This document shows positions 1 through 12,330 of a DNA stretch of 64,000 bases, piece after piece. Source of the stretch: Heterobilharzia americana (lineage: Eukaryota > Platyhelminthes > Trematoda > Strigeidida > Schistosomatidae); NCBI GenBank assembly GCA_944470555.2, contig OX104132.1, forward strand, positions 13,277,755 to 13,341,754, written 5' to 3'. A program made the translations under genes and the position numbers. The first letter of the stretch is position 1. Each line of letters opens with the position of its first letter. The notes beneath the pieces are model-generated. The model had not been told where the DNA came from and did no database searches. It was given only the letters and a program-made list of their open reading frames with translations.

Positions 1-3000
1 TTTCGCGGCAAGGGGTCTTTTAGGCGGAGGTCTACGCGATTCAAAACCCCGATTTCTCGGAAGTGATCGATTTTGGATCCAGGACTGTGAATGGCACTCT
101 CTACCAATGCTTCGCAAGGTCCTGTCCGCAGAATTTTCGTGAGACCTAATATGCTCCTTCTGATCCGGTGAGGAACATTGATGAATAATGGTTCGGCGGT
201 TATCCACAAACGTACCACACTGACTGTGCATTTCATGTGTAAAACGGAACAGTCGTAAGATCCATCCAAAAGTAGATCTTGCCAAAAATAATCCGAAGAT
301 TCTTCCTCGGAACTTTACTCACTCGCTGCACAAGTCTGCAGTGGCCATCCCTGATCTCGACGCTGTCACAGGCTGCAGAGGAGCAACTAGGGAACTGCTA
401 TAAGGTGATGCACAGTATGATGGATTGTGTTTAGGAATGTTTCAAGGGTAGGCAACGTCTTCATAACCAGATTCAAGCGGAGTACAAAATAAATGCTGCT
501 CAATCTTATTAAAATCGTCCTTGTCCTAATTCTTTATGTTTCTGGGTGCAGGGATTTGTCCAAGATTCCGCACGAACATCATCCGGTTATCCACAGGGTT
601 ATGTTGCTAGAACTCAGTGCTTCAGTTGAAACTTTCATTGCTGCTTGAAGTTTAGGAATCAAATTTCATTGACGGCAAGTTCTGATGGGTCTTTCTTTAG
701 AGCGCTGATCACACTTGCCATGCCACGATTTTCAGCCAACATGAGTTTTGATAGGTGATTCTTCCTCTTATATTTCCGGTAGTGAAATCAAATTGCTATA
801 AACTCGATAGGGGAAATCATAACTTCCCACGGATTATCTTCCTGCCTATGATTAGTCCCAACGCGAACTCACTGGCAGAGCCGATGAATATCAGTTAAGT
901 CGAGCAGTAGTTCGAAGGCAACGACGGTCATACACAAACGGATCAGCTATGCAGGACCCCAGATGCTTATGGAAGCCATAAAGTGGAACTATTACTCATC
1001 TGCTGATTATTTTTTGATCGGGTGCATCTACAGATGTATTCAACAGCCAGGCATCAGTGATTGAGATCGCGTGATTAGCGGAAACGCACAAATGTTGGCA
1101 GCAGCAAATATCAGATGGGGAATCAGTGCTGGAAGCCTTAGTGTGACTCAGTATGTTTTTGGTGTGTATATATTTCTCGTTCGCTTTATGAGCTATTTCG
1201 AGAGAACCTCAAGATATCCCTAAGTCAGAAATCAATTAGCTGGAAAAAATGAACCTCTCTTTGTTGGGTAATATCAGCACTGCTCAAACACTGAAAAGAT
1301 TGCTTTTGTGTGGATGCAACACATTTCCACCCGTCCACTCAAGACAGTTGTAAGATGATATTCGCCGCCTCCTCGTATATTCAAGAGTTGGAAGCAGAGC
1401 TAACGGAGGTATTGTGTAAACTTGTATTAACTTTAAAAACAAACACTGTGCAGTTTTACAGTTCCTGTCTTGGAGTCAGTCATTTCGGCTGCATTTGTTC
1501 CGCTTATTGCCGTTCTTAGGACAGCCATTCTGGACAGCGGAATTCACCTTCAGCACCCTAAGGCTTCATAATCTTACCGAGGCCACAGAGTTTCCTGGCT
1601 ACACCGACACTGGTTCAGACAACCGTTTGCTGCGCTGCCTCCGTCCACGTAAATTTGGTACTACTCAGAAATGCATGTGATGGAAACGCCGTTCCGTTAC
1701 AGCTATTTCCATGAGAACACAGAATGCCGCCTCTCAGTTTTGTTTCCCAATTGTGTACCACGATGCCTCTTGTATTTAGATACACTCATGTATTTTGCCT
1801 TATTTCTTCACTTCTTACTGATTAATCGTACAGCCTGACGCCGTCCTTGCCGACCTATGACTTACTTTCAGTAATTCCCATTCCAAACTGCCTGTTTCCC
1901 CAGGTCAGCTTTTGCACACCATAGATACCCTGCCTCTGCGTAAGTTCATAAAAAAGTTGCATTACCATTCACCTCAACCTTTTCATGACCAGTCAGGGAT
2001 TGCCCCATTAAAATTCCAACGGTAGAGTGGGGGCCTATCAGCTTGAGTGGCATTTGTTTGCAATAATAGTGCCTTCACTGACACTTGGCAAAAGTCTTGC
2101 TAGGAATGCAACATGAGCATGGCTTCGTTCCCGTGGGTAGGTGATCAAGTGGTTCCGTCAGTGCAAGCAGTACACATGATATCTAAACTAACTCAGAACC
2201 TGCAGCTTGTGTTAAACTTGCTGACCAAGAGAACCGCTGGCATTCAGGGCCCTCAGCTCAACCACTTCTCCTTCATCCGGCGTATTTCACACCTGTTGGC
2301 TTATTTTGACTTCTAAAATCCACAGAAATTCTTAGCGCTTTAACCTCTGCATTCCACTGTTTGTCACTGGAATCTTGTGTTTCAACTTATCACGTAGCGC
2401 AATGAGTCCTTCGCCTCCCGTAAATAGTACCACTCACTTCATGAGAAAGTCATTTAGATTCAGCTTCCTTCTATAGTGACATTTCTTGTTGCTTTTTCGC
2501 TCCAGGAGGAGCTAACTTTGATTATGTTGAACGCACCATAGTTCATGGTCATCTTTCTACCAATGCTGTTGGTTATTGTTCCTGCCTCCTTCAGGAAGCT
2601 CGCTCTGAGTGCCGGCCACTGACCACTTCTGTTCAAATTAAACTTAAAATGGCTCTCGCAACTGCTTATAACAAATGCACTTCAGCTCCGAACTGTTATA
2701 ACTCATGCCACTCCACAGTTTAAATCACTGACTCACAGAATTATAGGGTCTTAAACTCCAAAGAGAGTCGACACTCCTTCGTCAATCAGATACAATCATT
2801 CTTGTCCACTTATTCCTATTCTCATGTTGACTGCGCATCGGTCAAATACTTCAGTGGTTCACAGTTTAAATCCGAAAGGGATACAACACTATCCTTTTTG
2901 GGATACTTGAATTTTTATTTTCCCTGGTGGGTATTCCACTCCAGATTGTCCCTTTAAAGATGGAGCTTGCAACATCAGCGTAGGTTTTTAATTATGTGAC

Positions 3001-6000
3001 TGCCACCTGGCGCTGTGGTCCATCTAACTCTCGTTCATGATCGATACCACCGTTTAACTTATCGGCTTCTCAAATACACCAAATGTTTCGCCGCCATCCG
3101 GCAGTCGTCTGACGCTTACTGCTGCTTGATAACGGTGGTCGCACTTTCTAGAGGCTATCAATCCAGCGGTTTCGCTCCAAACCCTAAGTCTGGGCGAGGT
3201 AATGCTGGACCGTCAGTATCACCCATCGAATCACCATAGTTGCCGAGCTGTGCGCTCCTGACTTAACTCATACCCCTGCACTGAAAAACCCATGGCCAGC
3301 CAGTCAATAGCAGTCCACTAAGATGTCATCCTACGCCCTCCTCAATGCTGTCATATGCCGATTTCGCTCTTTCTACCAAAAGAGTCACTGACACCACCGC
3401 CTTTGGTTCTCTGTCCCCCACACACTCTGCGACAGCCTCCGATCGCGCAACGAAGCTCCTCACAGCGCCGTCCTGGGAGGTGTGAGGCTATGGTACCGCC
3501 ATGTTTTCCTGGGCTAGCGATAAAAAACGGCGCAAGTGAGGACCGCTGAAGCCGTTTGCTGAGAAATTGCGCTAAAATATTACAGTTTTTGTACTCAATA
3601 AAGTTCAGACAAAGTCCACGCATAGTATATCTGAAATGAATTGGTTCTCAGGTTCTGTTACCCGTTTATTTTTTTTTGTTCCGCATTTCTTTCCTCAAGA
3701 ACTCCAACGATTGGCTGATTACTATAATCGCCCTACAAAATGGCACGATGTTATGTAGCACTTGTCAGTGGAGCTGTGGCAGTCCACTGGGTTGTGGCTA
3801 CATTTTGGAACACTGATCATAAACACGACCTAGAAAAATACCAAAAGGCGAATCTTGAATCCGGATCCCACGGCTTATTTCTACAACTTCACAATTGTTC
3901 ACCATCGACGTCATCAAAGTAAGTCTATGGGCGTTCACTAAAAGGTCAGTTGGGTGGTATCGTTACAATTTTACACTGTACTCATGAGCGCGTAGCCAGT
4001 GAACAAACACGAAGCACCGGGCAGAATTACCCTGGGCCAACTGAAGGACAACCGACCAGACCAAGCAAGCGTGAGTGTCCAAAAGTGTGAGCAGCACTTG
4101 CATGTGTCTGTATGGGTAGTACAAAACGAAATCAAATTGCCAATATCCGTCCACCTCAGAGGCTATTGGGAGAAATCTCGGGACCACAATCGCTCTCTTC
4201 AATTCTAAAAATCCGTTTCCATCTCTGATTTATGAATCGAAGACCGCCAGCAGCATGCGTAGCACCTGAAACTTCCTCTAATACATAAATCAGGGCTTTA
4301 TAGGCTCCATCGTTGCAGGCTGACATTCCGATATTATCCTGAAGATTGAGAAACGTTTTGTATTCACTGAGAAGGAAGTGTTGTTTACTGTGACCAATCT
4401 CCAGTAGGTGACCCTGGAAAAACCCAATCAAATTCGAAAGGGAATGTTATTATCATTGCCACCCGAACTGTTCGAAAGATTAGCTATCGACTCCGTCTGC
4501 CGATTTTTCGGTCGGGACACCATCATTCTTTGCATTCAGTTTGGTTTCAGAAACTCGCAGTCATCTGGTATTTGCTAGACGATCTCCTGGTATAACAGAC
4601 ACCTTAGCTGGGATTACAAGCAGGCACTTCATACAGTCCTTCCGACGGCGGTTGGCACTACAAGTCGTTGGAGAAAATTTAAGCTGTGAGAACCGAAGAA
4701 CCATCTTTTTGTTTGTCAGTGGTTTGCTTCCATCTACACGTAACTGATATGTCTCCATACTTTTGGCCTAGGCCTACCCTGGTTCTAGCACTTTCAGTAA
4801 ACCTTGAAGGCAGGAGTTACACCACGTCAACGATTGCTATCAGTAGATCATCAGTTTCTCATAATATTAAAATGCTGTCGAACAGAAGCCTAACATTTTC
4901 GGAGGCGCATATACGTTAGTTAGTAGAACACAGTTTCAGACCTATCAAACGAATACGAGGCCGGGAAACGTTGAAATGCGAGACGTTCAATGGAATACCT
5001 AAAAAATTTTGATTTCGTTTGCTGACGCAGTCGCCTTTGGATCTTGTGCATCAATACTGACATTACTAATAAGGTAGTCTTTGAGGACATCGTCCTAATG
5101 GTGACATCTTGAGGTTTAGCCACTTCTTTTAAGTTGCACAGTGACAGTCGCCCAATAGCTAAGGGAAATTTATAACTCAAATCTGTGACATGGAAGGAAC
5201 AGTCTTTAGGAACTATCCTTGAGCAAACTTGGCAGACTCGGTTACCGGTTGCCAAGCGTTCGTACTTGTGGAATGCCCGCGAATACGAGACCAAAAAAGA
5301 ACACAACAGGGTAGTCGGGCAGGAAAAGCATATTTGATAAGCTACGACAAAGTAAGAGTGCCTTCTAACCAACCGACTAGAATATCGCGTACATCGAGTG
5401 TCTTATATATGATGCGACAGCATGCGAAATGGCGTGGACGCCCGACTATGAGTCTATAGATTAGCCAGCCTGTAAAAACCATGAAGGTTGGCATCAGCGG
5501 TGAATCTGCTTGAGCCCCAGGTTAGTGGTTTCGGGGAATTATTCACCTCAATAATTCTGATCTTAGTGTGCGCACATTTCTGGGTAATTGATAGTTTACC
5601 AGGACGCAGAGGTATGGAAGGTCATTTCAGACGAATGTTATCGAAATGTTGGAGGCAGAACCCAAGAAACTACATTGCTTCATAGGGAACAGGACTCCTG
5701 TTAACCACGGGGGCATGGGCTATTAAATGTTCTGGTGGGGTAGTATTTCCAACCGACGACGCTTTAAGCGATATCTTTAATAAACAACTCAACAATGCAT
5801 CAGCGAGTCAGATTCATGGGCAACCTCAGCAACTCCCCGAGCCATCCAGCATGAAGTCAAATTTATGGTTAGGATGAATTTTAGTGGAATCCTAAGGAGG
5901 CTATTGGGACCTCATATCAGAAACTCTTCAGTACAAGATTGCGTTTCAGTCACGCTGTCAAGGTGTGAGGCCCCACATAATATTAGAAATATTGCACCTG

Positions 6001-8120
6001 CTCCTCTAACGTTTTGGTAGCCCATCATAAAAATAAGACATATGTCAGAGGAGAGATATTTCCTTTCAGCAACTTCACTGTTAGGCTGTATAGTCGTATT
6101 TATAATCGGCAGAGTGGCAGATAAATGTGCCATAAAGTTTCTCAGTCAGTATAGAGAATATATGGCCGGTATGGTGGTGAGATTTGTTCATGTGGAAGAA
6201 GTAGAAAATGCGTCAGTTAACATTAGACGAAATGATAATGAGTGGCGAAATAAGGGCATTCCTGTTGGTCGACTAAATCCGCTGTATGAGGGCTACGGGT
6301 GACTTTGATGGCCGACCATTTTTAAGTTTGTGCCTCCTACGTGGAATAAAATGTGTATTGGCCAACTTGGGACCTTTAGCGGATCAACTGACGCACGTGA
6401 GCTCACCATATTTCTTCGTTGCCCAGTGTCGCGCTGATTTTTCGTACATTTGAGGATATCTGTGCCTTTGCGAGACATCAAGCATATTTTTGATATTGCA
6501 TGTGTGGCGTTGGTCTACTTGTTTTGAATGTGACGTGAACAGCCCGTGTATGGTTCTTGGCTCTGTGGCCTTTCATTTTGTGCTAGCATTTTCGTTTCAT
6601 TTTCTCGCCAAGCTGTTGCTTCTCTTTTAAGTTTTTCATGCCGACAAACGCTTCCCTGCGGTTTGTTTTCCCTTCGTAAGTGCTATTTCATGCATAGTTG
6701 CCACTGTTTGCTGCAGGCCAAGTCTGCAACTGGCACCCATGATTAAATAATAAATAAGTGGGCAGTTTATCCCCAACTTAAGAGTTTAACATAATAATTT
6801 ATTCCTGAATTTACAGGTGCATATCATTTTACAGATACGGTTATAACATTTGGTGGTGGAAAATCTCCAGTAATATTTTCTTTTACAAAAAAAATTTTAT
6901 GCCATCTCTTCACTCCAGGTAGTGGGAATCTCCGGTCTGAAGAAAAAAGAAAACTTTGTCTGCTCATGCTAAATTGTACGTTTGTCCACAGTAGCCCTCA
7001 TGTTGCTCCGCCTTGTGTTTAATAGCTCGGTGAATATTTGCCACATTTCCCTGAGTTTCGTGGTCGATTGGAAGAACCCGTTTCTGTAGATGAAGTTGTA
7101 TTTTTCTGCATTTTTATATGCTGCTTACAGCTGCAATGGGCGAAACGGCGCCGGTCGATGAAACGCTGCGTTAATAAATGTCAAAAGGCTCCAAGGAAGT
7201 ATCTCCATGTGATACCATAAGGATGTTCATCGCAGGTTGCAGGATTGCATAAGAGTTGCTTGATATTTAAGATAAGTACTGATGAAATATCGTAATTCCA
7301 ATCTAATTGCAGGTTTCCAGGATTCTATTTACAACAAGAATAGAGAAAACAGAGAGCGGGGTACCAAGGCACGAGGAAGTTAATTGTACGTAAATTTTAA
7401 CTTATATGCATGGCGTCGTGCCTACTGTTAAATGTATAGTCCTAGGTTTCATGTTTATATTCTTATTAAAAATATGCTATTCACCGTGTTCTGGAAATGT
7501 CATTTTCGGGGGCCACGTCTGAGGATGTCTCCAGTAGTGGTGGTAATAAGTGGGAGGTATAGATGAACAACTTAATTTATGAAGTAGTCCCAATTGTCCC
7601 TGGGATGTAATAGGGAAGAGTGTGGGTTTACGATCAGGGTATTTCACCTCATACATTTAAGGGGCCTATTATATTGAGCGTTGTGAGGCATAGTTGTGAT
7701 TCTCTCTGTACGTTGGGGAGTTTGCGGGAGAGAAGCCAGTTTACAGGCATAATCAAAATGATGTTGGCAAAGAAATCTCCAGTAGTTGAGCTGCACTGAA
7801 TGATACAGAAGGTATCGCATCAGGGTTTGTCACGGTATCAGAAGTGACTTCAGATTATAAAAAGAACAGATAAATATCACTTCACGGTACACATAGATTG
7901 TTTACGAGTTTCGGTCGTCTCCACTCACCATTCTTTTTCCACAACAAAGTGATACCAAGATCACATAATAACATGTGACCTAGATGGTTAACCTGGGGAT
8001 ATAGTTCTGTGTTTCGTCAGATAAACGTTTATTTTAGCATCACTTCGCATGTTTATAGTATCGTTGGCCAACGAAAACTCCCTTCATCGATTTCAGGCAA
8101 CAGTAAGTATTAGCATAACC
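1..8120. other. Decayed sequence, no gene recognised
   Basis: I read both strands and find no convincing exon, RNA gene or transposon motif. Open frames are short (60-150 codons), lack good splice contexts and show no family motif. The stretch is visibly richer in G and C than the 20-60 kb part, and it lacks the SINE and RTE debris seen there. A minus-strand frame near 4156-4431 has a vague ankyrin-like phrase (LNLQDNIGMSA) but nothing supports it as a gene. Old decayed coding or element sequence is the likeliest content. Confidence 0.5.
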
Positions 8121-8136
8121 TTGTAATACACGTGAG

Positions 8137-8232
8137 TATATAAGTCCCCGCATCACCCACTCGTGGTGTGGCCTTACTCAGCAATACAGATGTAATCCAT
8201 CAGAATCAGTTATTGCTGTACAAAGAAATAAA
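8137..8232 (+). promoter_or_regulatory. Possible LTR or promoter remnant: TATA-like box to poly(A) signal
   Basis: A TATATAAG box (8137-8144) is followed about 85 bases later by AATAAA (8227-8232). A small hairpin (CACCCACTCGTGGTG) lies between them. A TATA box this close to a poly(A) signal is the layout of a short LTR R region. I cannot find a second copy in the window or clear TG/CA ends, so this is weak. Confidence 0.2.
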
Positions 8233-8284
8233 AATTTGAGGGACTACTATTCAAAGGTGATGGAGTTTTGAACATAGAATGGTA

Positions 8285-8305
8285 CCACGGTCTCTGGGAC
8301 CGTGG
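8285..8305. repeat. Short GC-rich perfect hairpin
   Basis: CCACGGTC (8285-8292) and GACCGTGG (8298-8305) form an 8-bp perfect stem with a 5-base loop. No gene end is recognised nearby, so a terminator role is not supported. Confidence 0.4.
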
Positions 8306-8630
8306 ATGTCAATCAGGTATTTGACGGTGTAATGCCCATTCATTGGTACTCAAACTGGGCTCATATCGCCGATGCAACTGAATAGTTGCAAAAAGCATGC
8401 ATCTTAGTGTTCTCTAAAGCTTTTGAAGTATACGTGGACCCACTACATAGTTGAGAAGTGCAAACGGAACCACTTGGCTCCGAACTTACCGTATTACTTT
8501 TTGCTGTTTTCCGCTGCATTTACAGATACAAAAGGGAATCCAGAGGCCTGGGTCTACGATCCCATCCGTATGATGGTTAGACAATCATTTTCGTTTCCGT
8601 TACAACGGAGTTGAGTTCGTTTTGAGTTAA

Positions 8631-9133
8631 TTAAACACTATCCACAGCCGCAAATGTGGCTTTGAATCTATGAAGGCGGATCGTAATTTTAGAGGGCTAA
8701 GTATTGAAGAGAAGGAAGATGTACGTCCTTCAATACAAAGCTGAACTGATGTTGACGAAGTAATTGAATACCTCGAAGACGAATTTCAGGAGATTGTCAC
8801 TGGTAGCGATATCCACAAACTAAGAAACCCAATGATTCTGAGTAGGTTGTAGTTCCACATGGAGTTCAAAAGAAACACCTTTTAGTTACAACGGATTGCA
8901 TCAGATGTGAAGACATTAACTGCCAAGATTTAGACACTTCTACCGATATTAGAAGATTTACACGCAACAAAAAGGTATGTATACCTGATATTCATGCAAT
9001 GAGGAAAACTCATCATCTTGAACTTACCTTCAATTCCAAGTTGAGAAATATGTACACTTCAGGACATAATCCTCCAGAAGCCATCATAACTCCAGGTCTA
9101 CCAATGCCTCCACACATCGTGAATTTGTTGTAA
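8631..9133 (+). pseudogene. Unrecognised broken coding sequence
   Basis: One frame is open from 8631 to 8852 apart from a single TGA at 8742-8744. It reads MKADRNFRGLSIEEKEDV, then after the TGA TDVDEVIEYLEDEFQEIV and SDIHKLRNPM. The plus-one frame then takes over and is open for 95 codons (8846-9133). It contains a CIRCEDINC cysteine cluster near residues 13-21, RRFTRNKKVCIPD and PPEAIITPGLPMPPHI. The composition is protein-like (acidic helix, then a Cys cluster, then a Pro-rich end) and unlike the surrounding noise. I do not recognise the family; a DNA-transposon or zinc-finger host gene relic is possible. The premature TGA and the frame change indicate a dead copy, unless a small intron near 8830-8845 joins the frames. 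Confidence 0.35.
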
Positions 9134-10163
9134 ACGCAAATATGGCTCCACGATTCCTACAAAGTTGGCATACTTCTTACATTAGCCTGCACATCGCGTC
9201 CCCGACGCTGGTTTGGCGTGAATCAAATTAAAACATTGCATTTCATACTTTCCCCAACAAAATGAAGTTTAACATAACAAAATATTTTCAACCATTACTA
9301 CTGCACGCTTATCTTCCACTCTAAAAACATTAATAACACTTACGTACTGGCTAAACATAACTGCATGACGCGAGCCAACGGATAACAATTGTGGAGCAGT
9401 CATCATTCGTGTGGTGAATTTCTTTAACAAGCACTTTTCGCGAAAAGTGGCACGAGAAGATGCTTTACAAGTTGAAAATACCTACAAAAAACTAAATTAC
9501 CTGTTATTCCAACATAAAAACAATGAAGATAAACACACTGTCGTTGCTGGGTGGCCTTTAAAGTCAGTGGAGAACTACTGAAAGTGTGGAATTGCTTCAG
9601 AACAAAAGGAATGAGCGCAGAGAAAGTGACTTGTATCACCTGACTAATGAAAGATATTTGATATTTAGAAGTGCTACTCATATAGTGACGTGTTTCGCTC
9701 GTCTCTCAGCTTTTGGATTTTTCCACAATGAAAAACTCCCACTTGCAATACTCAATCTAAAAACATCGAACGTTTGCAGCACTTCTGTCCGTCCACGCAC
9801 CTCACCCCTGCGCATTCGTCAGCTCACTCCTCAACAGTTGAAAATTGGCATTATTATTCCTTTGAACCAACCGGTCTACCTCCTGTCAGTGGTTCTTGGG
9901 CGTTTCAGCTGCCAAACTGCCTTAGCTCTCGGTTCTCCTCGGAGGTCATTCCCCAGGAAATATCTTTCCTGGTTATACATACGCATCTGGAGCTTACGGT
10001 TAAACTCGTTGGTCAAGAGCAGAGGATCAAGTGACAAGTGTCTGAAGGTGAGCCAACATAAATTATCTTCCCTTTTCTATTCTGTCCTTTTGCTGCATTC
10101 AGTCTTCAACCCTCTTATTGTTGTTAACTACTTGTTTTCCCAAGAAGTTTATATCATAGCGAC
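9134..10163. other. Non-coding stretch upstream of the CR1-like element
   Basis: There is a 203-codon open frame at 9586-10197 but it has no ATG start in context and no family motif. The part from about 9.75 kb is Ser/Pro/Arg-rich when translated. It is best read as 5' untranslated sequence of the retrotransposon that follows. Confidence 0.35.
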
Positions 10164-10417
10164 ATGTCTGCCCAAAACGCTAGGTCTGAAGCTTTGACAC
10201 GGATAACGCGGTCGTGCACAACAACGGCCAGTAACACCCTAAACAACACACTAGTCTGTACTAGAAGACAAACAGAGGTAGGGCAGAACACCGAACTTCT
10301 GAAGAAGTGGCCAACCCATGTTTCTAGAATTCCAGTCGCCATCAGACAGGTGACACAGAGAAGCACTAGCCCGTCACAAACTAGTCCTATCTTGAGCAAG
10401 GATCATACCATGCCTGA

Positions 10418-10774
10418 AATAGAAGACGACGTAAAAGGCTTCAGAACAAGGCAGCCACAAGCAGTTCGCCACAATCCGTAGCACCTTATTCATGGAAGGA
10501 AGGCTGTATTACGACACCCGATGGCTGCAGTGTTTGCACCAAAGTTGTTTCGGTAGTCGATGAGGCATTTGCATGCAACCTGTGTCAACGATGGGCGCAT
10601 TGCCACTGCGATACCAAAGTCCCCCGACAATACTATAAGCTGATGAAGAGACAACCATGCAAGTGGTTCTGGTACATCTGTCCAGAGTGCAGGAAAATGC
10701 CCGCACTCCGCACAGAAAGCCTGAAGGAGATGCTCTCCGCCACGCAAAAGCTACCAGCATCCCCGAATAAGTAG
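10418..10774 (+). pseudogene. CR1-like ORF1 segment with PHD-type zinc finger
   Basis: This frame has no usable ATG. It encodes a C4HC3-like set of zinc ligands: CSVC, then CNLC about 14 residues on, then WAHCHC, a long loop with a lone C before KWFWYI, and finally CPEC. PHD fingers occur in ORF1 of many CR1-clade elements, where they are thought to act in RNP formation or chromatin contact. The frame overlaps the end of the upstream basic frame (10164-10481), so a frameshift separates the two halves of ORF1. It ends at a TAG, and the next ORF1 block starts about 200 bases later in another frame. Confidence 0.55.
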
Positions 10775-10970
10775 GGTTAACACCAAAGGATAACACAGAG
10801 AGACCTGGAAACAGACCTAGAGCTCCAGCTGTGGGCACGCCATCTCGCGTGGGGACCATATTAGGTCAAGTCTCCATACCCCCACCCGGCCCCAGGGGAC
10901 GTCAAGCGCATGGCCAAAGACATCGACCGCCGAAGCCTCTACGAAACCCATTCCGAACACCCCACACACC

Positions 10971-11864
10971 GTGACTGAGAAACAACCAGTGGAATTACTC
11001 AAACCCATTGGTAAGTCGGGCGTGCCACCCACAACGAACCCAGGTCACAGGAGGACCAACTCGATCATTTTGTTCAACGTCGATGTATCGACAGACTCAT
11101 TGTTGGTCGAGAGGGAACAATTTGACAGCCGAATGTGGACCGACTACTGTCAGATGCTGGGACTCCCTCCCCTCCCTGCAACTTTGTGTCGCCTTTCTCG
11201 AGGAAGCCATGCACCCCGAGATAAGCCACCCCCTTTACGTGTGTCCCTAAATACCGCCAAAGAGGCTGAAGACACACTCCTCCTCTCGCGACAACCGGAC
11301 GTTGTTAATGCCTGTAAAATTCGGGCCAGGCCTGACAAGCCATGGTCAGTAAGAGAGGAGGAGAGAAAGTCAGCGGTTGGAAATCCCAACAGAAACAACA
11401 CTATAGTTGTACATGGGATTCCAGAATTGCCAAGTGACAGCTCGGTCAAAGATCGGTACTTTCACGACGTCCAACAATGGCAATGGCTCTCAACCAAAGT
11501 TGGTCTCAACAGTATACCGGCCAACAGCGTCAGTAGACTGCCAAGGCCAGCGCACCTGAAGACCATACCCAATCCCAGACTACTTGCCGTCCAGTTCGAC
11601 TCATATGCCTCCCTCACAGACGTTCTGCACGCATGGTATAATGCGAAAGATCGCATGGGTGGCTCAATACGTATATGTGAAAGTAAGCCTAGACCCACAA
11701 GGCAAGAGGAGAGACGGCAACCACCAAGACCTCTGGAGTCAGTGGTCGTCACACAGGCGCTGACCAGTGAGTTAGATACATCAAGTAAAGAAGCCACCAC
11801 TGCTACAGCCCCCACCCAAGTTAAGAACAAAACACAAAAAAACGGAACAATGCCAGTCCTATGA
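10971..11864 (+). pseudogene. CR1-like ORF1 C-terminal block
   Basis: This is a 297-codon open frame. It is rich in Pro, Arg, Ser and Thr, has a hydrophobic middle (NNTIVVHGIPELP, then LLAVQFDSYASLTDVL) and a basic tail. The middle resembles the RRM-like RNA-binding region of non-LTR ORF1 proteins ('VHGIPE' followed by 'VQF'). The next ORF, the endonuclease, begins with an ATG 4 bases before the ORF1 stop and overlaps it, as in many CR1/Jockey elements. ORF1 would bind element RNA in the retrotransposition RNP. The upstream half is frame-shifted, so this is a remnant. Confidence 0.5.
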
Positions 11865-12325
11865 GGACTGGCGAGGCTAAATTCAACCACGTAAGCGCTC
11901 ATCCCGCGAAAATACACATCCAGACCTCCCCTCTCATCAGGTACACTCTAATATGTATGTACAGCAACGTTAGGGGGCTAATAGGGAAGGTAGCAAAAAT
12001 GAGGACGCTGCGTGAACATCAGCACTCCGACATCATATTCATCACCGAATCCTGGCTCTCATCGGACATCTCCGACGAAGAGATGCGTGTTGCTGGCATG
12101 GAACTCTTCCGCAGGGACAGGGAACATAGAGCAGGAGGGGGAGTGGCTATCTACGCAAACTCCTGTTTAAAGGCAAGGATGGTTAGCGATACGGCCTTAA
12201 CCCAGCTCCCAGAGTCTCTATGGTGCTACTTCACTCTCTTCTTTATTCTCTCTTCATTCCTTTACCACTACCTTACTATTCTCTTCCAGGTACCTACACA
12301 GACAGGAGTCATGGCAGTTCTCTAA
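11861..12325 (+). pseudogene. CR1-like ORF2 N-terminus: AP-endonuclease fragment
   Basis: Residues about 30-110 match the start of a non-LTR apurinic/apyrimidinic endonuclease. They show MYSNVRGLIGKVAKMRTL (strand with the Asn metal ligand), then DIIFITESWL (with the catalytic Glu), then the GGGVAIYA strand. Homology stops near 12235, where the reading turns into a Phe/Leu-rich run, and the rest of the endonuclease and the RT are missing. In an intact element this domain nicks the target DNA for target-primed reverse transcription. The short overlap with ORF1 suggests coupled translation in the ancestor. Confidence 0.6.
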
Positions 12326-12330
12326 ACTTC

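Larger units (their letters stand above)
10164..12330 (+). mobile_element. CR1-like non-LTR retrotransposon, 5' portion, degenerate
   Basis: Three coding blocks stand in the order expected of a CR1-clade element (SR1/Pido-like in schistosomes): a basic N-terminal piece (10164-10481), a PHD-type zinc finger (to 10774) and a proline/charged ORF1 tail (10971-11864). The start of an AP-endonuclease ORF2 follows (11861-12325). The ORF1 blocks sit in different frames and are split by stops, so the copy is inactive. No reverse transcriptase follows, so the element is truncated after the N-terminal third of the endonuclease. The clade assignment rests on the PHD plus endonuclease order and is not proven. 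Confidence 0.6.

Noticed and set aside
4156..4431. Ankyrin-like phrase on the minus strand
   Set aside because: Only about 12 residues resemble the repeat, the helix pattern does not continue and there is no second repeat.
4920..5372. 150-codon minus-strand frame
   Set aside because: No recognisable domain, no splice signals that join it to anything, and composition is like random sequence.
8285..8305. Transcription terminator hairpin
   Set aside because: Intrinsic hairpin terminators are a bacterial device, and no gene ends nearby in this eukaryotic sequence.
9028..9152. Minus-strand exon with good TAG acceptor and GTAAGT donor (MCGGIGRPGVMMASGG)
   Set aside because: It lies antisense to the plus-strand coding-like stretch at 8846-9133, has no partner exons, and no family is recognised. 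The longer plus-strand frame is the better reading.
9586..10197. 203-codon open frame
   Set aside because: No ATG in context, no motifs, and it overlaps the presumed 5' untranslated region of the CR1-like element.
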